Positions 46,713 through 58,014 of a DNA stretch of 64,000 nt are shown here, in pieces. The position numbers were made by a program, and so were the translations under genes. The stretch comes from Salinibacterium sp. dk2585 (GTDB lineage: Bacteria > Actinomycetota > Actinomycetes > Actinomycetales > Microbacteriaceae). Where the stretch lies: the NCBI RefSeq assembly GCF_008001035.1, contig NZ_CP042856.1:1488001-1552000 (forward strand). Direction: 5' to 3'. The stretch's first letter is position 1; the number at the start of each line of letters is the position of its first letter. Below the pieces are notes generated by a model. The model did not search any database. It was not told the DNA's origin and saw only the letters and a program-made list of their open reading frames with translations.

Positions 46713-47876
46713 CTATCTTGAGGCGATCCCCTGCACGATGCGCACGGACTCGATGACGGATTCAGCAGCCGCGAGCAGGTGCGGGCGCGGCGTCGTCGCC
46801 GCGAAGGTGAAGCGCACCGCCGTCTGCGCCACGGTCGGATCGATCCCGAGGGCAAGCAGGACGGGCGACGGCTCGTCGCTGCCTGCCGCGCATGCCGAGC
46901 CGCTCGAGCAGACGATGCCGCGTCGCTCCAGCTCGAGGAGTACGGCCTCGCCGCTGGTTCCCTCGAAGCAGAACGACGCGTTGCCAGGCAGCCGCGCCTC
47001 AGCGTGCCCCGTGAGACGGGCGCCGGGAAGCGCCGAGAGGATCGTCGCAATGAAGACATCCCGCGACTCGCGTGCCTCCTCGGCCCGGGACGCGCGCTCC
47101 GCTTCGGCGAGCGTGAGCGCCGTCGCGAGACCGACCGCCCCCGCGACATTCTCCGTGCCGGAGCGACGCCCAGCCTCCTGGCCTCCCCCGTGCACGAGCG
47201 GCTCGAGCGGGATGCGCCCGCCCACGAAGAGCGCGCCCACTCCCTTGGGAGCGCCGAGCTTGTGCCCGGCGAGTGTCAGCGCCTCGACGGGCAGGCCACC
47301 CTCGCCTCCCGCACCCCTGAGCCGCAGGTCAAGCCAGCCGGCGGCCTGGACGGCATCCGAGTGCAATGGAACGCCTGCCGCGCGCGTCGTGGCACCGATC
47401 TCTGCGAGAGGCTGCACCGTTCCGACCTCGTTGTTGGCAAGCATGACGCTCACGAGCGTGGTGTCGGGACGCAGCATCCGCTCGAGCGCGAGAGGGTCGA
47501 CGAGACCGTCGCCATCGACAGGAACGTGCTCGACCGTGAAGCCGTGGAACCGCTCGAGGTAGGCGCAGGACTCGAGCACGGAGGGATGCTCGATGGCCGT
47601 CGTCACGATGTGGCGCCCGCGAGGGTTTGCGAGCGAGATGCCCTTGATCGCGAGGTTATTCGATTCCGTGCCGCCGCTCGTGAACACGATCTCACCGGGG
47701 CGGCAACCGAGTACCGAGGCGACGCGGGTGCGGGCCCATTCGAGGGCGGATGCCGCGCGCTCACCGAGCTCGTGGTGGCTCGAGGGATTGCCGAACTCGG
47801 TCGTCAGGAAGGGGGTCATCGCCTCGAGCACCTCTCGGCGCACGGGGGCGGTGGCGGCGACGTCCAGGTACGGCAT
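46713..47876 (-). CDS. Cysteine desulfurase (NifS/IscS type)
   Basis: A 387-residue PLP enzyme that removes sulphur from cysteine for Fe-S cluster assembly. The PLP lysine is in LTLAGHKLGAPKGVGALFVG, and the catalytic Cys in CSSGSACAAGSDEPS. The N-terminus begins MPYLDVAATAPVRREVLEAM. I chose the ATG at 47876. It follows nadC by four bases. In nad operons a NifS-like enzyme supplies the [4Fe-4S] cluster of NadA, so that role is inferred. Confidence 0.93.
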   Translation of the reverse strand: MPYLDVAATAPVRREVLEAMTPFLTTEFGNPSSHHELGERAASALEWARTRVASVLGCRPGEIVFTSGGTESNNLAIKGISLANPRGRHIVTTAIEHPSVLESCAYLERFHGFTVEHVPVDGDGLVDPLALERMLRPDTTLVSVMLANNEVGTVQPLAEIGATTRAAGVPLHSDAVQAAGWLDLRLRGAGGEGGLPVEALTLAGHKLGAPKGVGALFVGGRIPLEPLVHGGGQEAGRRSGTENVAGAVGLATALTLAEAERASRAEEARESRDVFIATILSALPGARLTGHAEARLPGNASFCFEGTSGEAVLLELERRGIVCSSGSACAAGSDEPSPVLLALGIDPTVAQTAVRFTFAATTPRPHLLAAAESVIESVRIVQGIASR

Positions 47877-47880
47877 CGTG

Positions 47881-48732
47881 TCAGTCCAGCTCGATGTCGA
47901 GGCCCAGGTCGAGCGCACCCACACTGTGGGTGATGGCACCTACCGAGATCACGTCGACACCCGTGCGGGCGATGTCGGCGACCGTCTCGAGGGTCACTCC
48001 CCCGCTGGCGTCGACGACCGCGCGGCCCGCGACGAGCCGCACGCCCTCGCGCAGCTGCTCGAGTGTGAAGTTGTCGAGCAGGATCGCGTCGACGCCTGCC
48101 GCGAGCACGGGTTCGATCTGGTCGATGCGGTCGACCTCGACCTCGAAGTGCACCGTGTGGCCGAGCCTGGCGCGTGCGTCGCGGAGCGCCTCGGTGAGGT
48201 CCCGCCCGCCGGCCGTGAGCACCGCGAGGTGATTGTCTTTCGCGAGCACCGCATCGGAGAGCGAGAAGCGGTGGTTGCTGCCACCGCCACACCGCACGGC
48301 GTGGCGTTCCAGAACGCGAAGGCCCGGGGTCGTCTTGCGTGTGTCCGCGATACGGGCGGACGTGCCGGCGACGGCCTCGACATAACGGGCCGTCTCGGTC
48401 GCGATGCCGCTCATCCGCTGCACGAGGTTGAGGGCCACCCGTTCGGCGCGCAGGATGCCGCGGGCGTCTCCCGTGACGCGAGCGAGGGGCATGCCGGCCT
48501 CGAAGCGCTCACCGTCGACCAGCAGCTCGTCAACCTGCGCATCCGGGTCGCACGCCAGCATCGCTGCCGTGAACACTGCCATCCCCGACAGCACCCCGGC
48601 CTCACGCGCAGCGAGCACCGCAGCGGCCCTGCTGCCAGCGGGCAAAATCGTCTCGCTCGTCACGTCGCCCCACGGCGCATCCTCCGCGAGGGCAGGCAGG
48701 ACTACTGCTTCGATTGCGGATCGCGTCAGCAT
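47881..48732 (-). CDS. nadC: Nicotinate-nucleotide pyrophosphorylase (carboxylating)
   Basis: A 283-residue enzyme that converts quinolinate and PRPP to nicotinate mononucleotide. Family motifs are EDAPWGDVTSETILPAGSRA, RVALNLVQRMSGIAT, ADTRKTTPGLRVLERHAVRC with the quinolinate-binding Lys, and GGGSNHRFSLSDAVLAKDNH. Its start overlaps the end of nadB by seven bases, and the cysteine desulfurase follows within four bases, so it is part of the nad operon. Confidence 0.96.
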   Translation of the reverse strand: MLTRSAIEAVVLPALAEDAPWGDVTSETILPAGSRAAAVLAAREAGVLSGMAVFTAAMLACDPDAQVDELLVDGERFEAGMPLARVTGDARGILRAERVALNLVQRMSGIATETARYVEAVAGTSARIADTRKTTPGLRVLERHAVRCGGGSNHRFSLSDAVLAKDNHLAVLTAGGRDLTEALRDARARLGHTVHFEVEVDRIDQIEPVLAAGVDAILLDNFTLEQLREGVRLVAGRAVVDASGGVTLETVADIARTGVDVISVGAITHSVGALDLGLDIELD

Positions 48733-50225
48733 GCGATGGAAACCTCTCGTTCGGGTTGGCGCGACGACATATCAGCGTCGCTCCGGTGGTGTGCCCCGAT
48801 GGATTCGGTGCGGGCGGATGCTGCGGCCACGACTTCTCGCGCGAGCTGGAGCAGGTTTGCGGTCTCGAGGTCAGCGACGCGGTGCTCGGCGCTGACCTGC
48901 ACGCGGGCCTCCGCGAGGACCGCCCCCGCGGTCGCGAGCCCGGCCGCGTCGCGGTGCAGCCCGACCCACTGCCACATGACCTGCTGCAATTTGCCGCGCG
49001 TGATAGCCCGGTGGCCGTCGGTGGGCCTTGCGCGCGCGCCCGGAAGCGCCGCGGGTGTGGCCTGTTCCAGGGCGAGTGCCGCGCGGTGGCCCGTGACGAG
49101 TGCCTCGAGGAGTGAATTGGAAGCGAGCCGGTTGGCGCCATGGGCACGCGTGCACGCCGCCTCGCCGACGGCATAGAGCCCGCGAACGGCCGTTCGGCCA
49201 TCATCGTCGACCTCGATGCCGCCCATCCAGTAGTGCGCGGCGGGGGTTACGGGCACGGGCACCTCGCTCGGGTTGAAGCCGTGTGCTGCCGCCAGCGCCA
49301 CGAAACCGGGGAAACGCCGGCGCAGGACGCCGTCGCCGAGAGCGCGAGCGTCGAGAAGCACGGGCACGTCTCCCTGCAACTGCATCTGGCGTGCGATTGC
49401 CCTCGCGACGACATCGCGCGGGGCGAGTTCGGCATCTGGGTGTTCCCGCATCATGAAGCGTTCGCCGCGGGCATCGAGGAGCACCGCGCCCTCTCCACGC
49501 ACCGCTTCGGAGATGAGCGGGGTGCCCGGTACAGCGAGCGTTGTGGGATGGAACTGCACGAACTCGGCGTCGATGAGCCGCACACCCGCGCGGAGCGCCA
49601 TCGCGACGCCGTCCCCCGTCGCGCCGAGCGGATTGGTGCTGTGGCGGTAGAGCTGGCCGGCACCACCACTCGCAATGATGACGGCGGACGCGGCAATCAC
49701 GTGCTCGCGGCCGTCGCGGATGATCCGGATGCCCGTGACCGAGCCGTTCCCGATGACCAGGTCCCGGGCGAAGCAGTGCTCCCAGACGGTGATGCGGGAC
49801 GTCAGTGTGGCGCGCACGAGCGTGGCGATGATGGCGCGGCCAGTCGCATCCCCGCCCGCGTGGACCACGCGCGGAACCGAGTGCGCCGCCTCGAGGCCGC
49901 GCGCGAGCCGCCCATCGGGGCACCGGTCGAACTCCGCGCCCAGCGCAATCAGCTCGTGGATCCGCGCGGGGCCGTCCTGGCACAGGACGCGCACGGACAC
50001 GGGGTCTGAGAGTCCGGCCCCGGCCGCGAGCGTGTCCGCGATGTGGGCCTCGACACTGTCGTCGTCGAACAACGCCGCCGCGACGCCACCCTGGGCGTAG
50101 AGGCTGTTGCTCTCGCCGAGGGTGCCCTTGGTCAGGAGCATGACGTCGTGCCCGGCTTGCGCTGCGGTGAGTGCCGCCGTCAGCCCGGCCGCCCCGGACC
50201 CGACGACGACCACGCGCTCGGCCAT
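48726..50225 (-). CDS. nadB: L-aspartate oxidase
   Basis: A 499-residue flavoprotein that oxidises aspartate to iminoaspartate, the first step of de novo NAD synthesis. The FAD motif is VVVGSGAAGLTAALTAAQAG (from residue 5); SLYAQGGVAAALFDDDS, the active-site region ARGLEAAHSVPRVVHAGGDA, HPTTL and AHYWMGGIEVD follow. I chose ATG 50225 (MAERVVVVGS); the longer upstream frame overlaps nadA. It ends seven bases inside nadC. Confidence 0.96.
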   Translation of the reverse strand: MAERVVVVGSGAAGLTAALTAAQAGHDVMLLTKGTLGESNSLYAQGGVAAALFDDDSVEAHIADTLAAGAGLSDPVSVRVLCQDGPARIHELIALGAEFDRCPDGRLARGLEAAHSVPRVVHAGGDATGRAIIATLVRATLTSRITVWEHCFARDLVIGNGSVTGIRIIRDGREHVIAASAVIIASGGAGQLYRHSTNPLGATGDGVAMALRAGVRLIDAEFVQFHPTTLAVPGTPLISEAVRGEGAVLLDARGERFMMREHPDAELAPRDVVARAIARQMQLQGDVPVLLDARALGDGVLRRRFPGFVALAAAHGFNPSEVPVPVTPAAHYWMGGIEVDDDGRTAVRGLYAVGEAACTRAHGANRLASNSLLEALVTGHRAALALEQATPAALPGARARPTDGHRAITRGKLQQVMWQWVGLHRDAAGLATAGAVLAEARVQVSAEHRVADLETANLLQLAREVVAAASARTESIGAHHRSDADMSSRQPEREVSIAC

Positions 50226-50227
50226 CG

Positions 50228-51517
50228 TCAGCCCTTCGGCTTGGCCGCGAGCATCCGCTCGAGGGCGATCTTGGCGGTCTCGGCGACGTGTTGCGAGACC
50301 GTGATCTGGTTGAGCACCTCGCCGCGCACGAGGGCCTCGAGCACCCAGGCGAGGTAGCCGGGGTGGATGCGGTACATGGTCGAGCACGGGCAGATCACGG
50401 GATCGAGGCAGAAGATCTCGTGCTGCGGATGCTCGGCCGCGAGCCGCGACACCATGTTGATCTCGGTGCCGATCGCGAAGGTCGTCGGTTCCGTCGCTGC
50501 TGCGACCGCCTTCTGGATGTAGTCGGTCGACCCGGCCTCGTCGGCGGCGTCGACGACCGGCATGGGGCATTCGGGATGCACGATGACGCGCACCCCGGGG
50601 CGCTCGGCGCGGGCCTTGTCGATCTGCGCCGTCGTGAAGCGCTTGTGCACGGAGCAGAACCCGTGCCACAGCAGCACGCGGGCGTCGAGCAGGCCTGCGG
50701 GGGTGTTGCCACCCAGCGGCTTACGCGGGTTCCACATGGGCATCCGCTCGACCGGCACCCCCATCGCCTTGGCGGTGTTGCGGCCGAGGTGCTGGTCGGG
50801 GAAGAACAGCACCCTCTGCCCGCGCTCGAAAGCCCACTCCAGCACGGTTTCGGCGTTGCTCGAGGTGCAGACGATGCCGCCGTGCTGGCCGCAGAATCCC
50901 TTGAGCGCCGCCGAGGAGTTCATGTAGGTGACGGGGATGACGGGCACCCGGCCGCTCGCATCCGGTTCCGTGCCGTAGAGCGCCTCGAGTTGTTCCCAGC
51001 ACGCCTGGACGGAGTCGATGTCGGCCATGTCGGCCATGGAGCATCCGGCGGCGAGATTCGGGAGCAGCACCGACTGGCCAGGCTGCGCGAGGATGTCGGC
51101 GGTCTCGGCCATGAAGTGAACGCCGCAGAAGACAATGTGCTGCGCCTCAGGCTTCGACTGCGCGGCATTCGCGAGCTGGAAGGAGTCGCCGACGAAGTCG
51201 GCGTACTGGATGATCTCGTCGCGTTGGTAATGGTGGCCGAGGATGACGAGACGCTCACCGAGGGCACCCTTGGCAGTGCGGATGCGGGCGTCGAGCTCGT
51301 CTGCGCTCGCCGTGCGGTACTGCTCCGGGAGGGCCCCCTGCCGTGGTGCACCGGCGGGGATCACATCAGTCATCGACGAGCCCGGGCCGTATCCCGGCAC
51401 GGCGTCGAAGTTCCAGGGCGCCTCGGCGAGGTCTGGCGTGCAGAACGTGTCGGCCGAGCGGGCCGTTGCGGTGGGCGTGAGGCGGAAGCTCTGGATCGTC
51501 ATATCGACCGAGGTCAC
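50228..51517 (-). CDS. nadA: Quinolinate synthase A
   Basis: A 429-residue [4Fe-4S] enzyme that condenses iminoaspartate with dihydroxyacetone phosphate to quinolinate. Conserved blocks are LGHHYQRDEIIQYADFVGDS, FCGVHFMAETADIL with one cluster Cys, LAAGCSMADMA, HGGIVCTSSNAETVL and FFPDQHLGRNTA. Cysteines for the cluster are also present near CPMPVVD and CLDPVICPCSTMY. The GTG at 51517 follows AGGAG by seven bases and fixes the start. It is the first biosynthetic gene after the regulator gene, 52 bp away. Confidence 0.95.
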   Translation of the reverse strand: MTSVDMTIQSFRLTPTATARSADTFCTPDLAEAPWNFDAVPGYGPGSSMTDVIPAGAPRQGALPEQYRTASADELDARIRTAKGALGERLVILGHHYQRDEIIQYADFVGDSFQLANAAQSKPEAQHIVFCGVHFMAETADILAQPGQSVLLPNLAAGCSMADMADIDSVQACWEQLEALYGTEPDASGRVPVIPVTYMNSSAALKGFCGQHGGIVCTSSNAETVLEWAFERGQRVLFFPDQHLGRNTAKAMGVPVERMPMWNPRKPLGGNTPAGLLDARVLLWHGFCSVHKRFTTAQIDKARAERPGVRVIVHPECPMPVVDAADEAGSTDYIQKAVAAATEPTTFAIGTEINMVSRLAAEHPQHEIFCLDPVICPCSTMYRIHPGYLAWVLEALVRGEVLNQITVSQHVAETAKIALERMLAAKPKG

Positions 51518-51569
51518 GGGATGCTCCTGGTGGCTGGTGCGCTTTTCGGGGTGTCGGGAAGTGAGCGGG

Positions 51570-52271
51570 TCAGGTGGCGCGCGGCCCGAGGGGGCCGTTG
51601 TCGGCCATGTCGATCGCGTCGTTGTAGCGGTAGAGGCGGGGTGGGCGGTGTCGACCACCCGTCACAACGGCGGTCGTGGCGACGAGCGCGCCCGTCGCCT
51701 CGATCTGTCGCCGGAAGTTGGCCGGGTCCAGGGGCTTGCGAAGGATGGCTTCGTGCACACCCCTCAGCTGGCTAAGGGTGAAGGTCTCGCCGAGGAGCGC
51801 GTGCGCGATACGGCTGTACTCGACCTTGTTCCGCAGCCGCCAGAGCGCATACTCGACGATGACGTTGTGGTCGAAGGCGAGCTCAGGCAGTTCGTCAGCC
51901 ATGAACCAACGGACGTTCTCACCCTCGGTGACGCGGTCGGCCTGCTCGGCGTGCACAAGCGCCCAATAGACGATCGAGACGACACGCTCGCCCGGTGAGC
52001 GCTCGGGATCGCCGAAGGCATACAGCTGCTCGAGGTACTTCGGCTCGAGGTCGATCGTGTCCTTGAGGTGGCGGCGGGCTGCCTCCGCGAGGGACTCAGC
52101 CGCCTGGAGGCGGCCACCCGGGAGCGCCCAGCGACCCACGTAGGGCTCGCGGATGCGCCGCACAAGAGGAATCCAGAGCGTCGGGGCGCCCCCGTCGCGG
52201 CCTGGCCGCAGCGCGAAGATGACGGTCGAGACGGCAAGGTCGACCTCGCCGTGCGTCGGGCTTTCGGCCAT
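51570..52271 (-). CDS. nrtR: NrtR-like regulator (degenerate Nudix domain plus winged helix)
   Basis: A 233-residue protein. Residues about 10-140 form a Nudix fold (GRWALPGGRLQAAESLAEAA), but the Nudix box continues RRHLKDT instead of the catalytic REUxEE, so it is unlikely to hydrolyse. The C-terminal 90 residues form a winged helix-turn-helix (LGETFTLSQLRGVHEAIL, then DPANFRRQIEATGALV). This is the architecture of NrtR, a repressor of NAD biosynthesis that senses ADP-ribose. The gene lies directly upstream of nadA-nadB-nadC, as in known NrtR regulons, and probably co-transcribes with them. Function is inferred from architecture and context. Confidence 0.85.
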   Translation of the reverse strand: MAESPTHGEVDLAVSTVIFALRPGRDGGAPTLWIPLVRRIREPYVGRWALPGGRLQAAESLAEAARRHLKDTIDLEPKYLEQLYAFGDPERSPGERVVSIVYWALVHAEQADRVTEGENVRWFMADELPELAFDHNVIVEYALWRLRNKVEYSRIAHALLGETFTLSQLRGVHEAILRKPLDPANFRRQIEATGALVATTAVVTGGRHRPPRLYRYNDAIDMADNGPLGPRAT

Positions 52272-52289
52272 CCTCCGCCGTTCCTATCA

Positions 52290-52313
52290 GGTTTAGTAAA
52301 GGTCACTCAGACC
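52290..52313. promoter_or_regulatory. Candidate operator upstream of the nrtR-nad operon
   Basis: An imperfect dyad, with GGTTTAGT on one arm and ACTCAGACC on the other, lies 18 bp upstream of the NrtR-like gene's start, in an AT-richer 50-bp stretch that should hold the operon promoter. Autoregulation through such a site would fit NrtR, but the match is only partial. Confidence 0.3.
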
Positions 52314-52379
52314 AGAACACATGATAGCGCTTAGGGTGTCGATGACCCAAACTCGCTCGCAGGATGCTACGCGCGCACC

Positions 52380-53183
52380 TCAGGCGGTCGGAGAATCGAC
52401 CGCGCCCCCGAAACGGCGGTTGCGCTGGGCATACAACTCGATCGCGTGCCACAGGTCCGTGCGTGAGAAGTCCGGCCAGAGTGTGTCAAGGAACACCATC
52501 TCGGCATAGGCGCTCTGCCAGAGCAGGAAGTTGCTCGTGCGCTGCTCCCCCGACGAGCGAACGAAGAGGTCGACATCGGGCATCTCGGGCGTGTAGAGGT
52601 GGCGTTGGATCGTCTTCTCGCTGATTCCCGCCGGGCTCAGCCGCCCGGCCGCTACCTCCGAGGCAATGTCGCGCACCGCATCCGTGAGCTCGTTGCGGCC
52701 GCCATAGTTGACACACATCGTCAGCGTGAGGGTGCTGTTGCTCGCCGTCAGGCGTTCCGCGAACTGCAACTCCTTGATGACGGATGCCCACAGCCGCGGG
52801 CGGCGCCCGGCCCACCGAACGCGCACCCCCCACTCGTTGAGTTGGTCCCTGCGGCGGTGGAGCACCTCGCGGTTGAAGCCCATGAGAAAGCGCACCTCGT
52901 CGGGCGAGCGCTTCCAGTTCTCGGTCGAGAAGGCATAGACACTCAGGTGCTTGACGCCGATCTGGATCGCACCCGCGACGACGTCGAGCAGGGCGGCCTC
53001 CCCTGCCCGGTGACCCTCGACCCTGGTCAAGCCGCGCGAGTTCGCCCAGCGCCCGTTGCCATCCATGACGACCGCGACGTGCTCCGGCACGGCACCTCGT
53101 GGGAGCTTCGGCGGTGTCAGGCCGGTCCAGTCGAGCGGCTTGAAATCGACCGCGTCGGGATGTGTCTTACGCACGGGACTCAC
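52380..53183 (-). CDS. uppS: Isoprenyl transferase (undecaprenyl diphosphate synthase family)
   Basis: A 267-residue cis-prenyltransferase that lengthens isoprenyl diphosphates to the lipid carrier for cell-wall synthesis. The catalytic Asp41 is in [40 protein letters not shown] and [19 protein letters not shown] are the other family motifs. Its start overlaps recO by four bases. The product chain length cannot be read; actinobacteria may carry a second paralogue for short chains. Confidence 0.95.
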   Translation of the reverse strand: MSPVRKTHPDAVDFKPLDWTGLTPPKLPRGAVPEHVAVVMDGNGRWANSRGLTRVEGHRAGEAALLDVVAGAIQIGVKHLSVYAFSTENWKRSPDEVRFLMGFNREVLHRRRDQLNEWGVRVRWAGRRPRLWASVIKELQFAERLTASNSTLTLTMCVNYGGRNELTDAVRDIASEVAAGRLSPAGISEKTIQRHLYTPEMPDVDLFVRSSGEQRTSNFLLWQSAYAEMVFLDTLWPDFSRTDLWHAIELYAQRNRRFGGAVDSPTA

Positions 53184-53938
53184 GGGGCTGACTCCTCCTT
53201 CTGCGCGGCGCGCGCGCTGCGATCGACGTGTTCGAGGGATCGCAGCCTGCGCTCCATGTGGAACTGGGCGTAGGCGGCCACGACCCCGCTGGCCTGCGAG
53301 CGGGTGCGCTCGTCAGCCTCCTCGGCCACCGCCCAGTCGCCCGACAGGAGCGCGCCGAGCAGTCGCAGGGTCGCCGCATCCAGCCTCGGGGAGCCGGGAG
53401 GGGCGACCTCATCGCTCACGACACCACCCAACTGCACCACGAACGCCGAGTGGGGACCAGGGGCCCCCGTCATGGCGCAGTCGTAGAAACTCGGCGACCA
53501 GCCGGCGATGGCAAGGGAACGCAGCAGGTAGGAGTCGAGGGTCAGGCTGGGGCCGTGCTCGCGCCGCGCGAGGGAACGAAGCGCGCCCACGAGCAGGAGG
53601 TACTGCTGCAGGCTGCCCTCGTCCTCCGTGAGCTTGTCAGCAGTCTCCACCATGGCGCTCGCCGCCGTGTACGCGCCGTAATCGGCCGTGATGGCGGAGC
53701 CGTATGCCCCGATCGAGACCGCCTGCGTCACGACGTCCAGCGTGCGGCCCTCGAAGAACTGGGCGTCGGCCACCATGAACGGCTCGAGGCGGGCACCGAA
53801 CTTCGACGCCGTGCGCCGCACACCCTTCGCAACCGCCCGAATCTTGCCGTGTTGGCGGCTCAGCATCGTGACGATACGGTCGGCCTCACCCAGCTTGTGG
53901 GTGCGGAGGACGACGACCTCATCGCGGTAGAGGGGCAT
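53180..53938 (-). CDS. recO: DNA repair protein RecO
   Basis: A 252-residue recombination mediator that helps load RecA on gapped DNA with RecF/RecR. The N-terminal OB fold begins [20 protein letters not shown] and continues [13 protein letters not shown]; the helical C-terminal domain includes the zinc-finger region near residues 175-200 with only some of the usual cysteines ([15 protein letters not shown]). It overlaps uppS by four bases. The leuA-recO-uppS order is typical for actinobacteria. Confidence 0.93.
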   Translation of the reverse strand: MPLYRDEVVVLRTHKLGEADRIVTMLSRQHGKIRAVAKGVRRTASKFGARLEPFMVADAQFFEGRTLDVVTQAVSIGAYGSAITADYGAYTAASAMVETADKLTEDEGSLQQYLLLVGALRSLARREHGPSLTLDSYLLRSLAIAGWSPSFYDCAMTGAPGPHSAFVVQLGGVVSDEVAPPGSPRLDAATLRLLGALLSGDWAVAEEADERTRSQASGVVAAYAQFHMERRLRSLEHVDRSARAAQKEESAP

Positions 53939-53984
53939 CCGTCAAGTATCCCCGACCCCGCCCGGCCAGCTCACCTGCGGCCTG

Positions 53985-55784
<1,800 letters not shown>

Positions 55785-55801
55785 TCAGCCGATGACAAAC
55801 A

Positions 55802-55840
55802 CCGCGACGAGGGAGGCCTGGAGACTAGGACTCGTCGCGG
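55802..55840 (-). promoter_or_regulatory. Hairpin in the leuA leader (attenuator terminator candidate)
   Basis: On the minus strand CCGCGACGAG (55840-55831) pairs perfectly with CTCGTCGCGG (55811-55802) around a 19-base loop and is followed by TGTTTGT, so it is terminator-like. The stop codon of the leucine-rich leader frame lies in the loop. A ribosome held on the leucine codons would cover the first arm and prevent the hairpin; completion and release would allow it. The mechanism is inferred. Confidence 0.7.
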
Positions 55841-55869
55841 CAGCTAAGGAGAAGCAGACCGAACAGCAC
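55825..55869 (-). CDS. leuA leader peptide (leucine attenuator)
   Basis: A 14-residue frame reads V/M-L-F-G-L-L-L-L-S-C-R-D-E-S then TAG. Five of its 14 codons are leucine, four in a row (CTG CTT CTC CTT), and two of those are CTT, rare in this high-GC genome. The minus strand shows TACCCT (55881-55876), a TANNNT actinobacterial -10, six bases before the GTG at 55869, so the transcript would begin at the GTG and the peptide would be translated leaderless. A longer in-frame start (GTG at 55893) is possible. It overlaps the hairpin. leuA leaders with leucine runs are known in other actinobacteria. Confidence 0.7.
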   Translation of the reverse strand: MLFGLLLLSCRDES

Positions 55870-55975
55870 AACAACAGGGTAACACCACCTCACGTTGCCC
55901 GAACCGCAACGCTGACGATCAGGACGCCGAAAACGTTGGGTGGCGCGGGGGCCCCGCGATGTCGAGAATTTGAGC

Positions 55976-56593
55976 ATGACGAACACGACCCCACGCGCTG
56001 GTTTCGCGATCCTCGCCGCGACAGCCTGCCTGTTCCTGGCCGCGTGTGCGGGCAATGGCGCCGACCCCGGAGGCATCATGGACGTTCCCGCACCCGCGAT
56101 CGGCGCCGAGGTGATCGGCCAGGGCACCGTCATCCAGAAGGACGACGGTCCGGTCGAGATCTGCCTTGGCCCCATCACGATGATCTATCCGCCGTCGTGC
56201 GGTGGCCCAGAGGTCGCCGCTTGGGACTGGGACTCCGTGGACGGCGCGACCACCGAGGGCGGCACGACGTGGGGCACCTACGCCGTCCAGGGCACATGGG
56301 ACGGCGAACGACTCACCGTCACGGAGCCCCCGATCATGCTCGCGCTCTACGACCCCATCACGGTCGAGGACCCCTACACCGACCCCGCCAACGCAGGCAC
56401 GACTCCCGAGGCGGAGCTCGCACGGGTCGTACAGGAACTCGCCACACGAGATGGGGTACTCGCCACCTACCTCGACAACGGCTACGTCTTCGTCGAGGTC
56501 GTCCACGACGACGGCGCCCTTCAAGAGGAACTCGACGAGCTCTACGGTGCCGACGTCACCGTCGTGAGGTCGCAGCTGCGCCCCGTCGACTGA
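55976..56593 (+). CDS. Lipoprotein of unknown function
   Basis: A 205-residue protein with a lipoprotein signal: basic start, hydrophobic FAILAATACLFL and lipobox LAAC, so it should be lipid-anchored on the outer face of the membrane. The mature part contains two cysteines (EICLG and PSCGG) that could form a disulphide bond. The rest shows WGTYAVQGTWDGERLTV and a helical C-terminal part. I chose ATG 55976 because it immediately precedes the signal; no known family was recognised. It is divergent from leuA. Confidence 0.8.
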   Translation: MTNTTPRAGFAILAATACLFLAACAGNGADPGGIMDVPAPAIGAEVIGQGTVIQKDDGPVEICLGPITMIYPPSCGGPEVAAWDWDSVDGATTEGGTTWGTYAVQGTWDGERLTVTEPPIMLALYDPITVEDPYTDPANAGTTPEAELARVVQELATRDGVLATYLDNGYVFVEVVHDDGALQEELDELYGADVTVVRSQLRPVD

Positions 56594-56616
56594 GCCGGAG
56601 GGGCCGCACGCCCAGC

Positions 56617-58014
56617 TCAATCGACGGTGAGGGCTGCCACAGGGCTCACACGAGTAGCCCGTCGAGCCGGGAGCTGGGCCGTGACGAGCGTCACGAGCGC
56701 GGCTCCGGCGACGACCACCACCACGAGCATCCACGGCACCGAGGGCCACACCAGTCCCGGGCTGCCCTCGATGGAACCCAGGAGGGATTGGGCCCCCGCC
56801 CAGCCATAGACGACGCCGAGGACGACACCGAACCCGACACCCGTCACGGTCAGCTGCAGGCTCTCCGCGATGATCATGGACCGTACCTGGCGTGCCGTGA
56901 AGCCGAGCGCTCGCAGGAGGCCGAGTTCGCGCGAGCGCTGCAGGACGCTGAGCGAGAGCGTGTTGACCATGCCGAAGGCCGCGGTCACGGCAGAGAAGCC
57001 GATGAGGGCACTGAAGATCCCGACCGTCACGAGCAGCAATTCGTCGACTCCTCCCCCATAGGAATCGGGCGACTGCTGCTGCGAGTACTCGATCATGTCG
57101 AGGTAGCCCTGCGCCGCCACTGCGAACGTCGTGATGAGCGTTACACCGATGACCAGCCCGATCGTCGTGCGGGCGCTGCGTCCCGGATACCGCATGCCGT
57201 TCTCGGCGGCGAGCCTGGCCGCGGCACTGCCCCCGAGCATCCGACCGCTCAGTCGCAGGAGCGGCGGGAGCACGAGGTGCGCACCCAGCACGATTCCGCT
57301 GAACGACGCGATGCCGCCAAGAAACGCGACGAGGAAGCCGAGCGGGCTCACGAGACCGATGGCGATGCCGGCGCCCAGTACCGCAAGCCCGCCGAAGAAG
57401 AGGACCGCGGCGAAGGCGTTGCGCACGGGACGACGCACACTCTCCTCACGCGAAGGCTCGATCGCGGCACCGGTTGCCTGCATCGGCGAGACCTGGAGGA
57501 CGCCCCGCGACCCAAGCCATGACGCGGCCCAGGTCGAGACGATGACCATCACGACAGGCAGCAGCACGAGAGGGTCGACCAGCACATAGTCGAGGTCGGG
57601 AACGGCTCCGGATGCGGCGGCGATCCGAATTCCGCCGGCCGTCAACACCACGCCCAGGGCCGCACCGATCGCGGAGCCCATGAGTCCGACGATCAGGCCT
57701 TCCTTGGCGACTGCCCGCCGCTGGGCGGATGCCGATGAACCAAGGAGTCGCATGAGTGCGATCGTGCGCGTGCGGCCCGCGATGATGGTGGCGAAGGTGT
57801 TCGTCGTGACGATCGAGCCGACGTAGACGGCGATCACGATGAACACCCCCGCCACCAACACGAGGGCGAGTTGCGCAGTTGAGCGCGAGCTGATGTCGTC
57901 GGCCGAGATGACGGTGGCCAGGATCGAGGTCGCCTGGATGAGGGCAGCACCGAACGCCGCGCTCAGCGACGTCACGACGATGCTCGCGATCGTGTCGCGC
58001 CGTGGCCCTCTCAC
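56617..58014 (-). CDS. ABC transporter permease, MacB/FtsX type
   Basis: A 465-residue membrane protein with about eight hydrophobic segments arranged as two FtsX-like modules. Each module has the cytoplasmic AIMR-type loop of the family: TIALMRLLGSSASAQRR in the first and RSRELGLLRALGFTARQVRSM in the second. There is no large periplasmic domain. Partnered with the ATPase gene upstream (four-base overlap), it would form a mechanotransmission or export ABC system of unknown substrate. A two-component system follows on its upstream side. Confidence 0.88.
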   Translation of the reverse strand: MRGPRRDTIASIVVTSLSAAFGAALIQATSILATVISADDISSRSTAQLALVLVAGVFIVIAVYVGSIVTTNTFATIIAGRTRTIALMRLLGSSASAQRRAVAKEGLIVGLMGSAIGAALGVVLTAGGIRIAAASGAVPDLDYVLVDPLVLLPVVMVIVSTWAASWLGSRGVLQVSPMQATGAAIEPSREESVRRPVRNAFAAVLFFGGLAVLGAGIAIGLVSPLGFLVAFLGGIASFSGIVLGAHLVLPPLLRLSGRMLGGSAAARLAAENGMRYPGRSARTTIGLVIGVTLITTFAVAAQGYLDMIEYSQQQSPDSYGGGVDELLLVTVGIFSALIGFSAVTAAFGMVNTLSLSVLQRSRELGLLRALGFTARQVRSMIIAESLQLTVTGVGFGVVLGVVYGWAGAQSLLGSIEGSPGLVWPSVPWMLVVVVVAGAALVTLVTAQLPARRATRVSPVAALTVD

